Origin: a virus | IMG/VR virus record: IMGVR_UViG_3300046006_000649 | Location: 1-25,011 of that record | Direction: 5' to 3' (one strand) | DNA length: 25,011 nt | In this document: in pieces, positions 21,417 to 25,011 of the stretch | Layout of the letters: each line of letters opens with the position of its first letter | Position numbering within the stretch: position 1 is the stretch's first letter | Made by a program: the position numbers and the translations under genes | The notes under the pieces: model-generated | Databases searched by the model: none | Seen by the model: only the letters and a program-made list of their open reading frames with translations | What the model was told of the DNA's origin: nothing

Positions 21417-22103
21417 ATGACATTAATTAACAAATTCCCCTATAAAGAAATGAAGCGTGAAACGACTACAGAAGGTCGTAAGTATGTTGCACCAGACGGT
21501 GAGAAGCTTCCAAGTGTCACTACTATCCTTGACGCAACAAAACCAATTGAAGCAAAGAAAGCGTTGATTGAATGGCGCCGCAGAGTAGGCGAACAAAAAG
21601 CTAAGGAAATCACCACAGAAGCTGCCGGAAGAGGCACCAGAATGCATAAGTATCTTGAGAACTATGTTCTTACAGGAGAAACAGGTGAGCCCGGAAGCAA
21701 TCCGTATAGCAAGCAATCACATACGATGGCGCATACAATCATATCTCAAGGCTTATCCAACTGTCCCGAGTTCTGGGGCACGGAAGTATCTTTATATTTT
21801 CCTAAAGTTTATGCTGGGACCACAGACTTAGTTGGCTTACATAGTGGCGATGAAGCTATCCTAGACTTCAAGCAAACAAACAAGCCAAAGAAGCGTGAAT
21901 GGATTGAAGACTATTTCCTACAGTTGACTGCCTACGCAAACGCACACAATGAAATATACGGAACTAAGATACGCAAGGGCGTGATCCTCATGTGCAGTGC
22001 TGATAATCAATATCAGGAGTTTATCGTAGAAGGCAACGAGTTTGATGAATGGTCAGATCGCTGGTGGAAACGAGTAGAGGAATACTACACCAAGTTCATT
22101 TAA
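21417..22103 (+). CDS. PD-(D/E)XK nuclease, RecB/Cas4-type
   Basis: 228 residues with the full RecB-type nuclease pattern: G-T-x-x-H (His77 in RGTRMHKYLE), Glu123 (GTEVSLY), Asp137 (GTTDLVG), D-F-K (Asp150/Lys152 in ILDFKQT) and Q-x3-Y (Gln169, Tyr173 in LQLTAYA). It is probably a DNA exonuclease for recombination, repair or host DNA degradation. It sits among late genes but has its own sigma70-like promoter, suggesting earlier expression than its neighbours. The N-terminus (PSVTTIL) is typical of the family. Confidence 0.88.
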   Translation: MTLINKFPYKEMKRETTTEGRKYVAPDGEKLPSVTTILDATKPIEAKKALIEWRRRVGEQKAKEITTEAAGRGTRMHKYLENYVLTGETGEPGSNPYSKQSHTMAHTIISQGLSNCPEFWGTEVSLYFPKVYAGTTDLVGLHSGDEAILDFKQTNKPKKREWIEDYFLQLTAYANAHNEIYGTKIRKGVILMCSADNQYQEFIVEGNEFDEWSDRWWKRVEEYYTKFI

Positions 22104-22114
22104 ACCTGTAAAGA

Positions 22115-22121
22115 TAAATAA
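22115..22121 (+). promoter_or_regulatory. T4-type late promoter motif in a hairpin arm
   Basis: TAAATAA (context AGATAAATAAGT) with predicted start near 22126. It overlaps the left arm of an 11-bp inverted repeat, so RNA from this promoter would lack most of that arm. Confidence 0.68.
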
Positions 22122-22151
22122 GTGTAATTAACGGACAAAGATTACACTTAT
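22118..22151 (+). promoter_or_regulatory. 11-bp inverted repeat covering the tail-fibre start codon
   Basis: ATAAGTGTAAT (22118-22128) and ATTACACTTAT (22141-22151) are perfect inverted repeats around a 12-nt loop TAACGGACAAAG. The right arm includes the A and T of the ATG at 22150. In read-through RNA the start codon would be paired; in RNA starting at the late promoter the left arm is mostly missing. Confidence 0.7.
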
Positions 22152-24966
22152 GGCAATTTTACAGATTTCTAAAATTCAACAACGTTCGGGTAATTTAGTA
22201 GACTTACCACAACTGGACGATGCAGAGTTTGGTTGGGCGACTGATGCCAAACGACTTTTCATTGGTAAATCTACCCCTAACGAGAACATTGAAGTTCTTA
22301 CTTCATACTCGCAGATTAATTTTAGTCAAATTAACGGTTCAGTTGGCAATTTAAATATCAGCAATGTCACTTTGGTTGACGGTCAAGTACTAGCCTATGA
22401 TGGCAGTGAGTGGGTCAATAAGGGCGGGGATGCAGGTGGATTAATAACATTGGGCGATGTTTCTAATGTTAAGATCGACGGCGGCGCAATTGGATATGTT
22501 CTTGAAACTGATGGAGTAGGTAATCTATCTTGGACACCTAAATCCAGTATTACTTCGTTTTTTGAAAACGTCACCAAAGCTGATCCAGCAGTAGTAACTA
22601 CTACTCAGGATAACTTTTTCACTCAGGGTGCATCAATCACTGTAACAAATGTTACTGGAATGACGCAACTTAATGGTAATGTATATTATGTAGATGTTCT
22701 CACTTCTAATACTTTTGCACTTTATCATGATTCTGGCTTAGCAAATACAGTAGACTCTACTGGTTATGGTACTTTCCCCTATGCTACAGTTTCGGCAACC
22801 GACACTTTAACAGATCAAATTACAGTATCCGATGCAACACCTTTTACTGTCAATGACCCTGTTGTATTTACCGGTGATTTAGGCAACAGTACAATTGTTG
22901 TTGGTCAAACATACTACGTTAAGACTAAAGACACATCAGCCCCAAATACTTGGATTACTATTTCAACGATTGCTGGTGGCAATACCTTTGATCCAGGTAC
23001 AGAAGCAAGTCCGACTGGCGCGGCAGTGTATGTTCCGGGCGGTCGCGCCGTATCATTAGTATCAGGTGGAACATCTTCACTTGCAGCCGCAGGTACGCCT
23101 ACTCAAATTCAATATAATGATACCAATCTCTTGCAGGGCAATGCAGATTTTACATACAACAATTCAACAAAATTACTAACGCTAAATGGCAACGCTAATG
23201 TTGGCAATTTAAATGCAACTGGTGTATCAACTGCTACCCGATTTATATCTAATATAGCTAACGGAACTCCTCCGCTACAAGTAACATCTGTCACCCGAGT
23301 AGCTAACTTAAGCGTAGCATACTCTAACGTTTCAGATTTCGGTGTAGTAACTACGCAAACAACAGGTACATTCTATCCTGTTATGGTAAGTGCTAACACT
23401 AGTGCAAACTATGCACTAGCATCTAACGCTAATATTTCATTCAACGCAGCAACCGGAAATCTTTCAGTAACTCTTTTGAATGCTTCTAGCAATGCGAACG
23501 TTGGTAACTTAGGAACTGCTGGATTAATCGTTGCAACTGGTAATGTTACTGGTGGTAATTTGGTAACAGGCGGCGCATTGAGTGTAACAGGTAATGCGAA
23601 CGTCGGTAACTTAGGCACAGCCAGAGTTATTGCTACTGGAAATATTAGCGGTACGCAGTTGATTAGCAACATTGCAACCGGAACCGCACCGCTGGTCGTT
23701 ACATCAACTACTACTGTTGCTAACCTTGCTGCTGCAACAGCCACTACTGCTGGCACCGTGACAACAGCAGCACAACCCAATATCACTAGTGTTGGTACAC
23801 TAACTTCATTAGCAGTTACAGGTAATATTAGTGCAGGTAACGTAAGTGCTACAACATTCACCGGTGCACTAAGCGGCGCGGCGACAAGTGCAACTACTGC
23901 TGGTACAGTAACAACTGCGGCTCAGCCAAATATCACATCAGTTGGTACATTAACCGGGTTAACAATTTCTACTGCTACTGGGCGATTAGGATTCGGTACA
24001 GATAGCGGAGGAGCCCTATCAATGGGGCTAGTAGATGGAAACTCATCTAGTCCTTATATTGATTTCAACACAAGCAATACCGCAGTAGATTTTAATGTTA
24101 GATTGGCAGCAACCGGTCCTTCAGCAGGCGTCGGTGCCGGCAATTTGTATGCCAATGCTGCTATAGTTGCAATTGGCAATGCACTTACGGTAGGAACAAC
24201 TGCTAATATAACTGGTAATGTAACTGCGGGTAATGTAAGTGCAACAACATTTACAGGCGCATTGACTGGAGCAGCAAGTACAGCCGGTACTGTTACTACA
24301 GCGGCACAGCCTAATATTACATCAACTGGCACATTAACATCACTGGCAGTAACAGGTAACATTAGTGCAGGTAATGTAAGTGCAACAACATTTACGGGTG
24401 CATTGACCGGAGCTGCAACTACTGCTGGTACTGTAACAACTGCGGCGCAGCCAAATATCACATCAGTTGGTACATTAACATCATTAGGTGTAAGTGGAGC
24501 GTTAACTACTACGCAAATTACAGCAGGCGCAAACACTACAGCAGGTAACATAACCGGCAACTGGACATTAACAACAGGTTCAAGTTTAACTGCTACTTAC
24601 GCTGACCTTGCAGAATACTACGAAGCTGATGTAAAATATCTGCCTGGTACGGTGTTGATGTTCGGCGGAGAGAAAGAAGTTACCCTCGCTGATGACGGCA
24701 CAAATAAAGTTGCAGGTGTAGTTTCTACGAACCCAGCATATGTTATGAACTCTACATGCCCCGGTCTATTGACCGCAGTTGCGCTACAAGGTCGTGTACC
24801 ATGTAAAGTTCGTGGTAAAATTAGTAAAGGCGACATGCTCATTTCAGGTGGCAACGGATTTGCAAGACCAAATCAGTTCCCTTCTATGGGTACAGTAATA
24901 GGTAAAGCACTGCAAGACTTTGATGGTTATGAAGGCGTCATTGAAGTTGCAGTTGGAAGACTATAA
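22150..24966 (+). CDS. tail fibre / receptor-binding-type virion protein
   Basis: 938 residues. The N-terminus ISKIQQRSGNLVDLPQLDDA, followed by EFGWATDAKRLFIG (residues 6-39), is the short attachment module found at the start of many phage fibres (Mtd-N-like). The middle is Gly/Asn/Thr/Ser/Val-rich beta-repeat (units such as NITSVGTLTSLAVTGNISAG), typical of trimeric fibres. The last roughly 125 residues (DLAEYYEADVKYLPGTVLMF, VAGVVSTNPAYVM, GRVPCKVRGKISKGD, VIGKALQDF) form a separate conserved-looking end domain that may trimerise or bind receptor. Late promoter and start-codon hairpin upstream. Confidence 0.85.
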   Translation: MAILQISKIQQRSGNLVDLPQLDDAEFGWATDAKRLFIGKSTPNENIEVLTSYSQINFSQINGSVGNLNISNVTLVDGQVLAYDGSEWVNKGGDAGGLITLGDVSNVKIDGGAIGYVLETDGVGNLSWTPKSSITSFFENVTKADPAVVTTTQDNFFTQGASITVTNVTGMTQLNGNVYYVDVLTSNTFALYHDSGLANTVDSTGYGTFPYATVSATDTLTDQITVSDATPFTVNDPVVFTGDLGNSTIVVGQTYYVKTKDTSAPNTWITISTIAGGNTFDPGTEASPTGAAVYVPGGRAVSLVSGGTSSLAAAGTPTQIQYNDTNLLQGNADFTYNNSTKLLTLNGNANVGNLNATGVSTATRFISNIANGTPPLQVTSVTRVANLSVAYSNVSDFGVVTTQTTGTFYPVMVSANTSANYALASNANISFNAATGNLSVTLLNASSNANVGNLGTAGLIVATGNVTGGNLVTGGALSVTGNANVGNLGTARVIATGNISGTQLISNIATGTAPLVVTSTTTVANLAAATATTAGTVTTAAQPNITSVGTLTSLAVTGNISAGNVSATTFTGALSGAATSATTAGTVTTAAQPNITSVGTLTGLTISTATGRLGFGTDSGGALSMGLVDGNSSSPYIDFNTSNTAVDFNVRLAATGPSAGVGAGNLYANAAIVAIGNALTVGTTANITGNVTAGNVSATTFTGALTGAASTAGTVTTAAQPNITSTGTLTSLAVTGNISAGNVSATTFTGALTGAATTAGTVTTAAQPNITSVGTLTSLGVSGALTTTQITAGANTTAGNITGNWTLTTGSSLTATYADLAEYYEADVKYLPGTVLMFGGEKEVTLADDGTNKVAGVVSTNPAYVMNSTCPGLLTAVALQGRVPCKVRGKISKGDMLISGGNGFARPNQFPSMGTVIGKALQDFDGYEGVIEVAVGRL
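23743..24498 (+). repeat. imperfect intragenic repeats in the tail fibre
   Basis: Four copies of a unit beginning AC(T/A)(A/G)C(T/C)GC(T/C)GG and encoding AGTVTTAAQPNITS(V/T)GTLT start near 23743, 23893, 24280 and 24418. Copies 1 and 3 continue into a shared SLAVTGNISAGNVSATTFTG segment, and a partial extra copy of that segment lies at about 24214-24270. Synonymous differences between copies show they are not brand new. They could support recombination that changes fibre length. Confidence 0.8.
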
Positions 24967-24976
24967 GGATAATAAA

Positions 24977-25011
24977 ATGGCATCATATGTATATACAGGT
25001 AATTTAGTATC
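24977..25011 (+). CDS. next virion-type gene (partial, 5' end only)
   Basis: ATG 24977 follows AAGGAT at 24965-24970 and reads MASYVYTGNLV before the window ends. Placed right after the tail fibre and read in the same direction, it is probably another structural gene; too little is present to say more. Confidence 0.55.
   Translation, partial: MASYVYTGNLV

Noticed and set aside
24054-24560. Minus-strand open frame (168 codons) opposite the tail-fibre repeats
   Set aside because: Its Val/Ala/Pro repeats are just the reverse reading of the fibre repeats.

Overview
The window looks like part of the genome of a T4-like tailed phage (myovirus), probably one infecting a marine heterotrophic bacterium. 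Evidence: a T4-type replication set (UvsW helicase, gp61 primase, gp41 helicase, a probable gp62 clamp-loader subunit, a DexA-like exonuclease); T4-type late promoter motifs (TAAATAC) placed just before virion-type genes; tightly packed genes with ATGA/TAATG/TGATG overlaps; and a long repetitive tail-fibre gene. There is no tRNA, rRNA, CRISPR array, insertion sequence or integrase that I can see. Host identity is inference only.

Layout. (1) 1-3.9 kb: uvsW, a leaderless-looking hypothetical gene, two tiny genes, two conserved hypotheticals and a gp62-like gene, ending in a hairpin terminator that sits inside the overlap with a zinc-finger gene. (2) 3.9-7.0 kb: the zinc-finger gene, then an array of seven small diverged paralogues sharing a C-terminal F-x-F/D..x-F-x-L-x-W signature. 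The array is interrupted by an AT-rich 2-oxoglutarate oxygenase gene, which is flanked by a 17-bp direct repeat and a 12-codon remnant of the next gene's start. (3) 7.0-11.6 kb: an accessory and nucleotide-metabolism block with two more 2OG-Fe(II) oxygenases, a DEDDh exonuclease, a 188-residue protein that keeps the DnaE (family C polymerase) palm motifs in order, adenine phosphoribosyltransferase, an MTA/SAH-type nucleosidase, peptide deformylase and small unknowns. One minus-strand gene ends tail-to-tail with this block. (4) 12.0-25.0 kb: late-type genes, each unit opened by a TAAATAC/TAAATAA motif, with primase and helicase (12.9-15.2 kb) and a PD-(D/E)XK nuclease (21.4-22.1 kb) interleaved under separate sigma70-like promoters. 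This part also holds a paired nucleotidyltransferase-fold protein and KxDG ligase-like protein, a small probable virion gene between its own late promoter and a strong terminator, and a 938-residue tail fibre.

How it works together. Two promoter classes are visible. Three sigma70-like promoters have the -10 box 5-6 nt before the ATG, and one late motif places its predicted start on the A of an ATG, so four genes look leaderless. Two other late genes have hairpins built around the late promoter, suggesting that read-through RNA and late RNA are translated differently. The adenine-releasing nucleosidase, APRT and deformylase are encoded almost back to back and suggest a small methionine/SAM and adenine recycling module. 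The strongest candidates for an undescribed system are the mini-DnaE protein beside a proofreading-type exonuclease, the nucleotidyltransferase plus ligase-like pair, and the F-x-L-x-W paralogue array with its insertion scar.
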